Positions 1 to 6,182 of a stretch of 43,846 nucleotides of DNA are shown here, piece after piece (within the stretch, counting starts at the first letter, position 1; each line of letters begins with the position of its first letter). The DNA is from Candidatus Nomurabacteria bacterium (lineage in GTDB: Bacteria > Patescibacteriota > Saccharimonadia > Saccharimonadales > Saccharimonadaceae): positions 1 through 43,846 of the forward strand of contig JAISJL010000033.1 in the NCBI GenBank assembly GCA_031261545.1. The letters run 5' to 3'. The notes under the pieces are model-generated. The model saw only the letters and a program-made list of their open reading frames with translations, searched no databases and was not told where the DNA came from. The position numbers were made by a program, and so were the translations under genes.

Positions 1-620
1 ATAAGGGTAGAACCCTAAAAGTCATATTGGAGCAATTAGAAAATGCTGGGTATAAAGCCGAGTGGCGGTTGCTCAATGCAAAAGATTTTGGGCTATCGCA
101 GAATCGTGAGCGCATTGCGATTGTCGCCAGCAAAGACAAACGCATAAACCTCGACAAACTCAACAAGAAACCAACAAAACTAATCAAAGATATTTTAGAA
201 GAGTCGGGTGATTTTGAGTATTTAGAGGAGAAAGATTATACAATCCTGCCAAAAGAGTTGTGGAGGAAGCAAGATTCTGGGCTGATATTCTGCGGTTATC
301 GCAACAAATCTATTAGAAAAGCAGGGACTCGACCAAATACCGAACATTTATCGCGCGTTCATAAGCAGCCGAATCGTATTTACCATATTGACGGGACGCA
401 CCCAACCATACCGTCCCAAGAAAGTTCCGGTAGGTTTTGGATTTACGATGGTAAAACTGTCCGAAAACTAACTATCAGGGAGTGCTATCGACTTCAAGGA
501 TTCCCAGATGATTTTGTTATGAATGATAAATTATCTTCTTGTTACAACCAAATTGGCAATGCGGTTGCAATACCTATGATAGAAGCCGTGTATGAACAAA
601 TAAAGGAGCAGTTGTTATGA
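1..620 (+). CDS. DNA (cytosine-5-)-methyltransferase, C-terminal part (truncated by window edge)
   Basis: The reading frame is open at the left edge (first full codon at 3), so only the C-terminal ~206 residues are visible. Seen: a QNRER stretch (motif VIII, normally GxPQxRxR), a variable target-recognition region, RECYRLQGFPDDF (motif IX) and GNAVAIPMIEAV (motif X). These identify the C-terminal half of an m5C methyltransferase that transfers a methyl group from S-adenosylmethionine to C5 of cytosine. The catalytic PC motif lies outside the window. Its stop overlaps the start of the following endonuclease gene by 4 nt (ATGA), so the two form a translationally coupled restriction-modification pair and this is the likely cognate methylase. 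An internal TTG at 27 is not a credible start because the motif preceding it (GRTLKVI) is family-conserved. Confidence 0.93.
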   Translation, partial: KGRTLKVILEQLENAGYKAEWRLLNAKDFGLSQNRERIAIVASKDKRINLDKLNKKPTKLIKDILEESGDFEYLEEKDYTILPKELWRKQDSGLIFCGYRNKSIRKAGTRPNTEHLSRVHKQPNRIYHIDGTHPTIPSQESSGRFWIYDGKTVRKLTIRECYRLQGFPDDFVMNDKLSSCYNQIGNAVAIPMIEAVYEQIKEQLL

Positions 621-1714
621 ACCACAGAGAAAAATTGTTAGAGATTTATAAAAAGTCGTCCGATATTTCTGATTTAGAGATACCGAAAGACCTAAAAGTA
701 TATCTGGACTTGATTACTACCAATGTAAATAAGAATAAAGGTGTTTTTACGGTTTTGACGACCCTTTTAGTCCATAAACTTATAAATCCACATCAAGACA
801 TACGATTCCATCAAGATAAAATGGATAATGGATTTTCCGGCAGGAGTATAGACACAAGATTTATCACCCCAACACTCACAGAGCTTGGATTGCCCCATAT
901 GGCTGAAAGTGGTTGGCTGACAAGAAGCTTGGAACAACCATACCCATACACGCTAACTTATCAGGGTGAAATATCTGGTGTTGGTATGAAGCAAGCTTTT
1001 CTGCATACCATCGACCGATTCCAGAATGAACCCGCTTTGACGGAAGCCATCTTGCGAGTGTTGCTGAATAGCGCAATAAACTATCGCGAAGCGAATAAGG
1101 TTGAAATCCAAAAGCTTGATTCTGATGATGACATACAGATAGCTGAAATAATAGATATTCTCCAAGACCATTTTACGACAACTTATGGGACTCACGGTGG
1201 CGCTAAACTACCGGTATTAGCGTTTTATGCAATATATACTTTTCTTGTAGATGAGATGGGCAGATATAAAGGGGCTACTTTATTGCCACTTGGCAGTCAC
1301 ACGGCTTCCGACCGCACCTCAAATAGCTCTGGCGACATTGAAGTTGAAAAAGATGGCAATATCTTTGAGGCAGTAGAAGTGAAGCTCGACAAAGCACCGG
1401 ACTTGCAAATGACGCGGGTTGCTTATGACAAAATAATCAAGTTCAATCCGGAACGATATTATATCTTATCTGGGTTGCCGCCAGCAGAGCCGGAGCAAAT
1501 CAACGAATTGGTCTTTCATATACAGATGGAACACGGTTGCCAGCTGATAGTGAATGGACTATACAGAACTCTCAATTATTATTTGCGCCTAATCTCTAAC
1601 CCTAAACTTTTCTTGAACAAATATATTGAGCTTGTCGAGATAGATGACGAGTTATCGGTCGAGCATAAAGAGATGCTCAAAACTATTTTGACGAATCACG
1701 ACATAGAGTCCTAA
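617..1714 (+). CDS. type II restriction endonuclease (PD-(D/E)XK type)
   Basis: 365 aa, starting at the ATG that overlaps the methylase stop by 4 nt. A catalytic core is visible: D240 in SSGDIEV, then E254-V-K256 in EAVEVKLDK, matching the PD-(D/E)XK pattern of nucleases that cleave DNA with Mg2+. The N-terminal half has a conserved-looking block (residues 61-81, DIRFHQDKM then GFSGRSIDTRF; WLTRSLEQ at 100-107) that resembles type II enzymes paired with m5C methylases. The SacI-like family is my best guess from memory; the target site cannot be read from sequence. The tight coupling to a cytosine methylase is the main contextual support. A rho-independent terminator follows at 1742. No disrupting stop or frameshift was seen. 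Confidence 0.75.
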   Translation: MNHREKLLEIYKKSSDISDLEIPKDLKVYLDLITTNVNKNKGVFTVLTTLLVHKLINPHQDIRFHQDKMDNGFSGRSIDTRFITPTLTELGLPHMAESGWLTRSLEQPYPYTLTYQGEISGVGMKQAFLHTIDRFQNEPALTEAILRVLLNSAINYREANKVEIQKLDSDDDIQIAEIIDILQDHFTTTYGTHGGAKLPVLAFYAIYTFLVDEMGRYKGATLLPLGSHTASDRTSNSSGDIEVEKDGNIFEAVEVKLDKAPDLQMTRVAYDKIIKFNPERYYILSGLPPAEPEQINELVFHIQMEHGCQLIVNGLYRTLNYYLRLISNPKLFLNKYIELVEIDDELSVEHKEMLKTILTNHDIES

Positions 1715-1741
1715 CCCTCTTATAAAAGATACTTCTTTTTG

Positions 1742-1763
1742 ACGCTCGACAGAGCGTATTTTT
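1742..1763 (+). terminator. rho-independent terminator after the endonuclease gene
   Basis: ACGCTC (1742-1747), loop GACA, GAGCGT (1752-1757), followed by a T-rich tract. The perfect 6-bp stem lies 28 nt after the endonuclease stop and closes the first methylase-endonuclease unit. Confidence 0.75.
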
Positions 1764-1807
1764 CTTGTTCTCACAGGTATAGTTAGTCGTCGCCCGCTCA
1801 CATTTTA

Positions 1808-1894
1808 CCTCTGTTATCTCGCCTGACTTCACCTAATATAAACAGTATCATCTCCTTGCCGAATACCTAAAACATCGGCAGAAAGGAGGTGCTT
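1808..1894 (+). promoter_or_regulatory. structured 5' leader of the second methylase, shared with ardA
   Basis: The leader begins with CCTCTGTTATCT (1808-1819). It ends with a small hairpin (GCCGA at 1859-1863 pairing with TCGGC at 1875-1879, loop containing CCTAAAAC) placed directly before AGAAAGGAGG. The same layout, and the same CCTCTGTTATCT motif at nearly the same distance, precedes ardA (2894-2982). A possible -10 (TATAGT, about 1780) lies upstream. Function unknown; shared control of both genes is an inference. Confidence 0.5.
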
Positions 1895-2890
1895 ATGAAA
1901 CACCTAACTATTACATCACTATTCACAGGTTGCGGCGGTTTGGACTTGGGCTTTGAGCGAGCGGGATTCCGCACAGTTTGGGCGAACGAGTTTGACCGCA
2001 ATATCTGGGAGACATTTGAGCGGAACTTCCTGCACACTCATCTCAACAAACAAGATTTGAGACATATCAAACCAGAAGACATACCCGATACGGACGGGAT
2101 TATTGGAGGGCCGCCGTGCCAATCGTGGAGCAGTGCTGGGGCGAAGCGAGGGCTGAAAGACCAGCGCGGACAGTTGTTCTACAACTATATCGAGATGATA
2201 CGAGCCAAACAACCCAAATTTTTCCTCTGCGAAAATGTGGCTGGGCTTGTTACGATTCGCAACCGCAAGGCATTTGCCGACTTCATCAGATTATTTGAGG
2301 ACGCTGGCTATAATGTCTCGTGGAAGTTGTTGGATACCAGCGATTACGGCGTGCCACAAACTCGAAAACGGGTTATCATTATCGGCTATCGCAAGGATTT
2401 GGACAAAGAGTTTGTCTTTCCAAAGCCGATGACCGAGAAGAAACTAACTTTGCGAGACGCAATCGGTAATTTGCCGCTGGCAACCCCAGCCACCGAACAT
2501 AACCACGCCAACATTGGCCTCAAAATCCCGAACCACGAGTATTTTATGGGCAAGTTCTCGTCTCGGTTTTTCCAAGCCAATCGTATGCGAAAGTGGAATG
2601 AGCCATCTTATACGATTGTGGCAATGGCAAATAGCGTGCCACTTCACCCCAGTTCGCCGCCAATGGTGAAACTGGGGAGTATGGACTTCACCTTGGCGCC
2701 AAATCGGGAGACGGAGTATCGCCGACTGTCCGTGCGCGAGTGTGCCAGAGTCCAAACTTTTCCTGACGATTTTATCTTCCACTACAAAAATGTGGTTGAT
2801 GGTTACAAAATGATTGGGAACGCCGTGCCGCCAAAACTTGCCGAAGTTATAGCCAAACAAATCTATAACGACCTGTCGCAAGCCAAGTAA
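1895..2890 (+). CDS. DNA (cytosine-5-)-methyltransferase, complete
   Basis: 331 aa from the ATG at 1895, which follows AAAGGAGGT (1882-1890) at good spacing. A GTG at 1889 lies inside that Shine-Dalgarno sequence and is rejected as start. All m5C methylase landmarks are present in order: motif I SLFTGCGGLDLGF (SAM binding), motif IV GGPPCQSWSS with catalytic C75, motif VI ENVAGL, motif VIII YGVPQTRKR, motif IX RECARVQTFPDDF and motif X GNAVPPKL. It methylates C5 of cytosine in a site that cannot be predicted. It is the second m5C methylase beside one endonuclease: it may be a solitary methylase, or a second enzyme needed for an asymmetric site. It shares its leader architecture with ardA downstream, not with the endonuclease. 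Confidence 0.96.
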   Translation: MKHLTITSLFTGCGGLDLGFERAGFRTVWANEFDRNIWETFERNFLHTHLNKQDLRHIKPEDIPDTDGIIGGPPCQSWSSAGAKRGLKDQRGQLFYNYIEMIRAKQPKFFLCENVAGLVTIRNRKAFADFIRLFEDAGYNVSWKLLDTSDYGVPQTRKRVIIIGYRKDLDKEFVFPKPMTEKKLTLRDAIGNLPLATPATEHNHANIGLKIPNHEYFMGKFSSRFFQANRMRKWNEPSYTIVAMANSVPLHPSSPPMVKLGSMDFTLAPNRETEYRRLSVRECARVQTFPDDFIFHYKNVVDGYKMIGNAVPPKLAEVIAKQIYNDLSQAK

Positions 2891-2893
2891 TCG

Positions 2894-2982
2894 CCTCTGT
2901 TATCTGGCGTGTTTTATCCTTGTTCGCCAGATAAGATGGGGTTATCCCAAGATGAACTAAAACGGGATAGAAAGGATATGTT
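2894..2982 (+). promoter_or_regulatory. structured 5' leader of ardA
   Basis: It contains CCTCTGTTATCTGGCG (2894-2909). TTATCTGGCG pairs perfectly with CGCCAGATAA further on (10-bp stem). A second hairpin, TATCCC/GGGATA with ACTAAAAC in its loop, sits right before GAAAGGA and the ATG. Length and motif order match the leader of the preceding methylase gene (1808-1894). The first stem could also end the methylase transcript, although it has no T-tract. Confidence 0.5.
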
Positions 2983-3594
2983 ATGAGTGCCGAAGACGAC
3001 ACGAAGCACATTGACAAACAGAACAATACTAACGAGGAGCAAGAGAAACGGGTAATTCCAAGTATCTATGTTGCGTCCCTATCCGATTATGTCGGCGGAC
3101 GACTGCACGGGTGCTGGATTCGTGCCGACCAAGAAGACGAGAAAATCTTTGAGGCGATACGCCAAATGCTAAAACAATCTCCAAATCCGCTCGAAGCCGA
3201 AGGATACGCCATACACGATTATGAGGGCTTTGGGTCGCTAAAACTTGATGAATATGATGACATCAAGCAAGTAGCGGCAGCAGCCAGAAACATCACCGAA
3301 TATGGCGAACCATTCGCGGTTTGGGCGAGTCTAATGGGATTGACAGACGCAAGTAGCGAAAACGCTTATGAAAAGTTTTCCGAGTGCTATCAAGGTGAGT
3401 ATGAAAGTCCAGAATCTTATGCGGAAGAAATGCTTGACAGTTGCGGTATGGACATAATGATTTATAAGGATATACCCGACAATCTGCGTTGCTACATCAA
3501 GGTTGATTATGAGGCGTTTGTTCGTGATTTAGAATGCGAAAACACCGAGTTTTACGACAATGATGACGGCAAGGTTTTTGTCTTCTGTTGGTAG
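2983..3594 (+). CDS. ardA: ArdA-like antirestriction protein
   Basis: 203 aa; the ATG is preceded by GAAAGGA. After a ~28-residue polar N-terminus comes PSIYVASLSDYVGGRLHGCW, matching the conserved start of ArdA proteins (IYVxSLxxYNxGxLxGxW), then an acidic body ending in GKVFVFCW. ArdA proteins are very acidic DNA mimics that bind type I restriction-modification enzymes and protect incoming DNA; this protein is likewise rich in Asp and Glu throughout. Typical ArdA is about 165-170 aa, so the excess is mostly the N-terminal tail. ArdA is usually carried by conjugative plasmids and integrated elements, so its place next to a type II restriction-modification locus supports the mobile-island reading. 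A good terminator lies just downstream (3614-3640). Confidence 0.85.
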   Translation: MSAEDDTKHIDKQNNTNEEQEKRVIPSIYVASLSDYVGGRLHGCWIRADQEDEKIFEAIRQMLKQSPNPLEAEGYAIHDYEGFGSLKLDEYDDIKQVAAAARNITEYGEPFAVWASLMGLTDASSENAYEKFSECYQGEYESPESYAEEMLDSCGMDIMIYKDIPDNLRCYIKVDYEAFVRDLECENTEFYDNDDGKVFVFCW

Positions 3595-3605
3595 AGTTCA
3601 AGGGT

Positions 3606-4247
3606 TCAACGAGAAACTGGCTGAAATATGCCAGTTTTTTGTTTGGACTTGCCGCTTGGGCGCAAGGGGATATGGTTGGCCCGCAAACATCGCAAAATTG
3701 CCCCTTGGCTTACGCCAAATCTTTCGGCGACTTGGTTAGAGTTGAGTCCAGATAGATAAAGCGAGACGATAGTTTGATCTTGACCACGGGTAGCAAAACG
3801 CCGATAGATAATGTCTATACCGTGTTTTTTGAGATTTTCCGCAATAGCTTGGCGAGTCCGACCATATTTCTTTGCCAATTCCTTGACCATCGCCCCGTTC
3901 TGATATTCTGCAATGATACCTAACATCTCCTTGCTGGTTATAGGGTTCTGAACCTGCCTTATCTCATCAACTACATCTTCGTAACCACCTGTAACATCTT
4001 CTGGCGTTTCATTTTCTGATGTGTTATAATCTATTTGGACAGTATCGCAGTAGCGTAACAGATGAAGCAATTTATTTGTATCAGTATGCGATAGTGCCAC
4101 CATTTCGGGAATAGAAACGGAAAATCTGTCGGAAACGGCGGATTTTTCGCATTTTTGGGCTAATTTTTGGGATTTTTTGGCTTCGCTTCTATTTCCTTTC
4201 TTTTCTCTAGACTCTTGGCTGTTTGGGTTGCCTGAATAAGGCGACAT
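3606..4247 (-). CDS. double helix-turn-helix protein (function unknown)
   Basis: 213 aa if started at 4247. No good Shine-Dalgarno sequence precedes that ATG, so the start is uncertain. The N-terminal ~50 residues are basic and low in complexity. Two HTH units are seen in the C-terminal half: KEMLGIIAEYQNGAMVKELA plus KKYGRTRQAIAENLKKHGI, then DQTIVSLYLSGLNSNQVAER plus FGVSQGAILRCLRANHI. Both resemble the Hin-type HTH in the DNA-binding tail of serine recombinases, but no catalytic recombinase domain is present. The frame is continuous with the interrupted KilA-N sequence upstream (4508 to 4248), so this may be the 3' half of one decayed or recoded gene, or a separate DNA-binding regulator. 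A 16-bp inverted repeat lies 24 bp upstream and could be its operator. Confidence 0.55.
   Translation of the reverse strand: MSPYSGNPNSQESREKKGNRSEAKKSQKLAQKCEKSAVSDRFSVSIPEMVALSHTDTNKLLHLLRYCDTVQIDYNTSENETPEDVTGGYEDVVDEIRQVQNPITSKEMLGIIAEYQNGAMVKELAKKYGRTRQAIAENLKKHGIDIIYRRFATRGQDQTIVSLYLSGLNSNQVAERFGVSQGAILRCLRANHIPLRPSGKSKQKTGIFQPVSR
3614..3640 (+). terminator. terminator of ardA (inside the 3' end of the convergent gene)
   Basis: AAACTGGC (3614-3621), 8-nt loop, GCCAGTTT (3630-3637) running into six T's. The perfect 8-bp stem lies 19 nt after the ardA stop and within the last codons of the minus-strand HTH gene. Confidence 0.85.
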
Positions 4248-4508
4248 TGCAAAATTATTTTTGCCATACTAGATTTTAATTTGGTCAAATTCGACCAAAT
4301 TAAAATCTTTATTGCGAAGCTGCTCCTAAATATCGATATAATCTATGGCGCTAACTCGACGGAGCCAGTTTTTGACTGTTAAAGATGGATCGGATGAGTT
4401 TTGGTATTTTGCCAAATCTGTCAACGAGAGATAATCGACATTGCCGACATGTATAACGCCAATCTTGCTTTGTTTGACAATAATTTCGGCTTTGATTGGT
4501 TTTTTCAT
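4248..4508 (-). pseudogene. KilA-N domain fragment with two in-frame TAG codons
   Basis: The open part (4508-4326, 60 aa) contains the KilA-N start: VDYLSLTDLAKYQNSSDPSL and VKNWLRR, ending IDYIDI. The frame then meets TAG (4326-4328) where the family usually has Trp (IxYLGxWE). It continues in register as EQLRNKDFNLVEFDQIKI, meets a second TAG (4269-4271), then YGKNNFAMSP, which again matches KilA-N spacing, and runs into the HTH ORF without frameshift. KilA-N domains are DNA-binding modules of phage and mobile-element proteins. The simplest reading is a gene killed by two amber mutations. Amber read-through cannot be excluded because conservation continues past both stops. A plausible -10 (TATGAT) lies just upstream of the ATG. 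Confidence 0.7.
4271..4308. repeat. perfect 16-bp inverted repeat
   Basis: AGATTTTAATTTGGTC (4271-4286), 6-nt spacer, exact reverse complement at 4293-4308. It sits between the two in-frame TAG codons of the KilA-N frame, immediately upstream of the HTH ORF. It is AT-rich and lacks a T-tract, so it is more like a protein-binding site or recombination site than a terminator. Confidence 0.85.
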
Positions 4509-4555
4509 GGTCTTATTTTATCATATTTTAATGAAAAGACAAAGTTCTATCATAA

Positions 4556-4702
4556 TCAGTAGAATATCAATGGATTTTCTTTGTCATTGTTTGTCTCCAA
4601 ATCCTTGCGAATGCGCGACATTATAAAAACTACGTCGTGCTCGTTGTAGGTTTGAGCATATAATGCACATGCTAACTTATTATTGATTTCTGTTTGCGTC
4701 AT
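4556..4702 (-). CDS. small ORF, 48 aa, unknown
   Basis: ATG at 4702, TGA at 4558-4556; the peptide begins MTQTEINNKLACALYAQ and ends NPLIFY. The start lies inside the end of the preceding 46-aa ORF (23-nt overlap), as expected for coupled genes, but no Shine-Dalgarno sequence is visible. Composition is that of a soluble protein with mixed charge and no membrane segment. No family recognised. It may be spurious, but this minus-strand stretch would otherwise be empty and the ORF lies in the direction and spacing of the surrounding cluster. Confidence 0.35.
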   Translation of the reverse strand: MTQTEINNKLACALYAQTYNEHDVVFIMSRIRKDLETNNDKENPLIFY

Positions 4703-4820
4703 CGTAGAGTTTGTCTTTTTTATTCTTGCGAGAAAAGTGATATTTTGATCCCCGAGTATTGTAGCAAATTTGACCTATAATAAAAGATCCAACAAAAACC
4801 ACAGCCGATAGAATCAACAT
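4680..4820 (-). CDS. small membrane protein ORF, 46 aa, unknown
   Basis: ATG at 4820, TAA at 4682-4680. Residues 1-17 are hydrophobic (MLILSAVVFVGSFIIGQ), followed by a basic tail rich in Lys, Arg and Asn. This is the layout of a single-span membrane protein with a cytoplasmic tail. It begins 15 nt after the stop of the upstream 56-aa ORF. AAGGAG at the end of that gene is 18 nt away, longer than ideal. No family recognised. It continues the run of tiny membrane proteins in this cluster. Confidence 0.45.
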   Translation of the reverse strand: MLILSAVVFVGSFIIGQICYNTRGSKYHFSRKNKKDKLYDDANRNQ

Positions 4821-4835
4821 GATGTTTATTAAATT

Positions 4836-5006
4836 TCACTCCTTATCTATCACATAGATAATCGCGAACCAAGCCTTTATATATCTCGGCTCCATAGCAT
4901 TAACCATCAGCGCAAGTAATTTACTACCAACTGCAAGTATAAATTCAGACCACATGCAGCCTATATCGAACGGACTTGCTACTTTCTTTGTTATCTTATC
5001 AAACAT
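4836..5006 (-). CDS. small protein, 56 aa, probable membrane association
   Basis: The start was chosen at the ATG at 5006 (MFDKITKKVASPFD) because GGAAAGGAG precedes it at proper spacing; a longer frame begins upstream but lacks such a site. Residues ~17-34 (WSEFILAVGSKLLALMVN) form a moderately hydrophobic helix, and a second hydrophobic stretch (WFAIIYVI) is near the C-terminus. No family recognised. It is separated from the upstream 137-aa gene by 146 nt, so it may have its own ribosome entry within the same transcript. Confidence 0.6.
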   Translation of the reverse strand: MFDKITKKVASPFDIGCMWSEFILAVGSKLLALMVNAMEPRYIKAWFAIIYVIDKE

Positions 5007-5152
5007 CCTGCTCCTTTCCTTAACTTTTTTACCAGCTGTCGATAATATACTCATTGGGAATATATTCGATTACGTTGGTATCCCATGTCTCTTTACAATA
5101 TTGACCAATTTTTACAAATTTCTGCCTATTCCAATGATCAATCGGGTTGCCA

Positions 5153-5566
5153 TCAAAAGCCGTCTTTTTGTTTTTTCGCACTATAAAACTCTTCAAGCCA
5201 AGATATGATTGGGCGCTTTTTCATTGCTGCTGACGTGTCGCCACGAGTGGTGAGAACGTTTTTCATTGTCTTCGTCCATTCTAAATCATCGAACTTGAGA
5301 TCATGTACCTTATTTATAATGCCCGAAATATCTTTGGAATAGTCTATATTTAGAGAGTTGATATAATTAAATGTGTATGCCGTCTTAGTCATCATATAAA
5401 CGACATCTACCATGCTGCATTCACGGTATGAGTATTCATACGGCTTGTTAGCTTGTAAAAAAGAGAAGATTACGAATCCGCAAAAAGCACAAGCTGTAGT
5501 AGGTAATACTACCTTCGCAAAAGTATATTGATTACTTTTATCGCGCTTTTTTGTGCGTTGAGCCAT
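5153..5566 (-). CDS. single-span membrane protein, 137 aa, unknown
   Basis: Start at the ATG at 5566, which overlaps the stop of the upstream gene (TAATG); the frame is open 10 codons further but that start has no support. A basic N-terminus (MAQRTKKRDKSNQYTFAK) precedes one hydrophobic segment (VVLPTTACAFCGFVIFSFL), with the remaining ~100 residues presumably outside the membrane or in the cytoplasm. Two Cys lie in or near the membrane segment and one follows it. The C-terminus is Lys-rich. No family recognised. Third membrane protein in the run of overlapping genes downstream of the nuclease-fold gene. Confidence 0.7.
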   Translation of the reverse strand: MAQRTKKRDKSNQYTFAKVVLPTTACAFCGFVIFSFLQANKPYEYSYRECSMVDVVYMMTKTAYTFNYINSLNIDYSKDISGIINKVHDLKFDDLEWTKTMKNVLTTRGDTSAAMKKRPIISWLEEFYSAKKQKDGF

Positions 5567-5883
5567 TATTTCCAATCCATTTTTGCGATACTCCACCGAT
5601 CAAACCCGAACTTGAAATTGCCACGTTTCCCATCGGGGTCATTCCTATTAAATTCGTATCCGACATGTTTTGTCATAGTTTCGACAAACTCATCGTCCAT
5701 CGGTTTATCTGGATAGCCATCTATATGTACTGATTTTTCCATATCATGGAGAAGTTGTGCTATAGCATCTTTTTTCTGAGACACATCATTGAACTCAACG
5801 GCTGTTAAAATTATAAAAATTGCTGCAATGATAGACATGCAAATTGCTACTGTTATATATTGTTTATTCTTACGATCGTTCAT
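5566..5883 (-). CDS. single-span membrane protein, 105 aa, unknown (paralogue of the next gene)
   Basis: Start at the ATG at 5883, after GGGAGAG; it begins one base after the stop of the upstream gene. A short basic N-terminus (MNDRKNKQYI) leads into one membrane helix (TVAICMSIIAAIFIILTAV) and an acidic outer domain. The C-terminus GFDRWSIAKMDWK matches the end of the 98-aa neighbour (GRDVWNIKDEDWE), and both have a short helix-forming block after the membrane segment, so the two look like diverged duplicates. No family recognised. Gene-to-gene overlap on both sides argues for one operon. Confidence 0.7.
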   Translation of the reverse strand: MNDRKNKQYITVAICMSIIAAIFIILTAVEFNDVSQKKDAIAQLLHDMEKSVHIDGYPDKPMDDEFVETMTKHVGYEFNRNDPDGKRGNFKFGFDRWSIAKMDWK

Positions 5884-5884
5884 A

Positions 5885-6181
5885 CTAGCTCTCCCAATCT
5901 TCATCTTTGATGTTCCACACATCTCTGCCAAGTTTTAATGTGTCGTCACCAATATTATTCTTATTCATTAGCTTCGATTGGTACATTAGAATTAATAGCG
6001 ATTTTGCTTGCGTGGTTTCGTTCTTTGAGTTTACGTCTTCCGCTAAATTAGTCATAAACTGCTCAAAGTCATCCCTTTTCATAGTAGAATCCGCTTTATA
6101 ATAGATATAACTACCCACAGAAGAAAGACACAAGATAAACGCGATTGCCAAGAATACAAGTGTATTATTTTTTGTTGCCAT
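5885..6181 (-). CDS. single-span membrane protein, 98 aa, unknown
   Basis: ATG at 6181 preceded by AAGGAGG, which lies in the last codons of the upstream gene; it starts 1 nt after that gene's stop. N-terminal membrane helix NTLVFLAIAFILCLSSVGSY, then a polar, charged domain of ~75 residues ending GRDVWNIKDEDWES. The C-terminal motif G-x-D-x-W-x-I-x3-D-W is shared with the next gene. No family recognised. Topology predicts that the C-terminal domain is outside the cell or, if the N-terminus is exported, inside. Confidence 0.7.
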   Translation of the reverse strand: MATKNNTLVFLAIAFILCLSSVGSYIYYKADSTMKRDDFEQFMTNLAEDVNSKNETTQAKSLLILMYQSKLMNKNNIGDDTLKLGRDVWNIKDEDWES

Positions 6182-6182
6182 T

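Noticed and set aside
876-1195. Two minus-strand ORFs (66 and 80 codons) opposite the endonuclease, as candidate control proteins
   Set aside because: They lack ribosome-binding sites and HTH features and lie fully inside the conserved endonuclease sequence.
3606-4247. Serine recombinase / invertase gene
   Set aside because: Only recombinase-like HTH units are present; the catalytic resolvase domain with its N-terminal serine is absent.
4441-4626. 61-codon hydrophobic plus-strand ORF antisense to the KilA-N fragment
   Set aside because: No ribosome-binding site; its opening part is the complement of KilA-N coding sequence.
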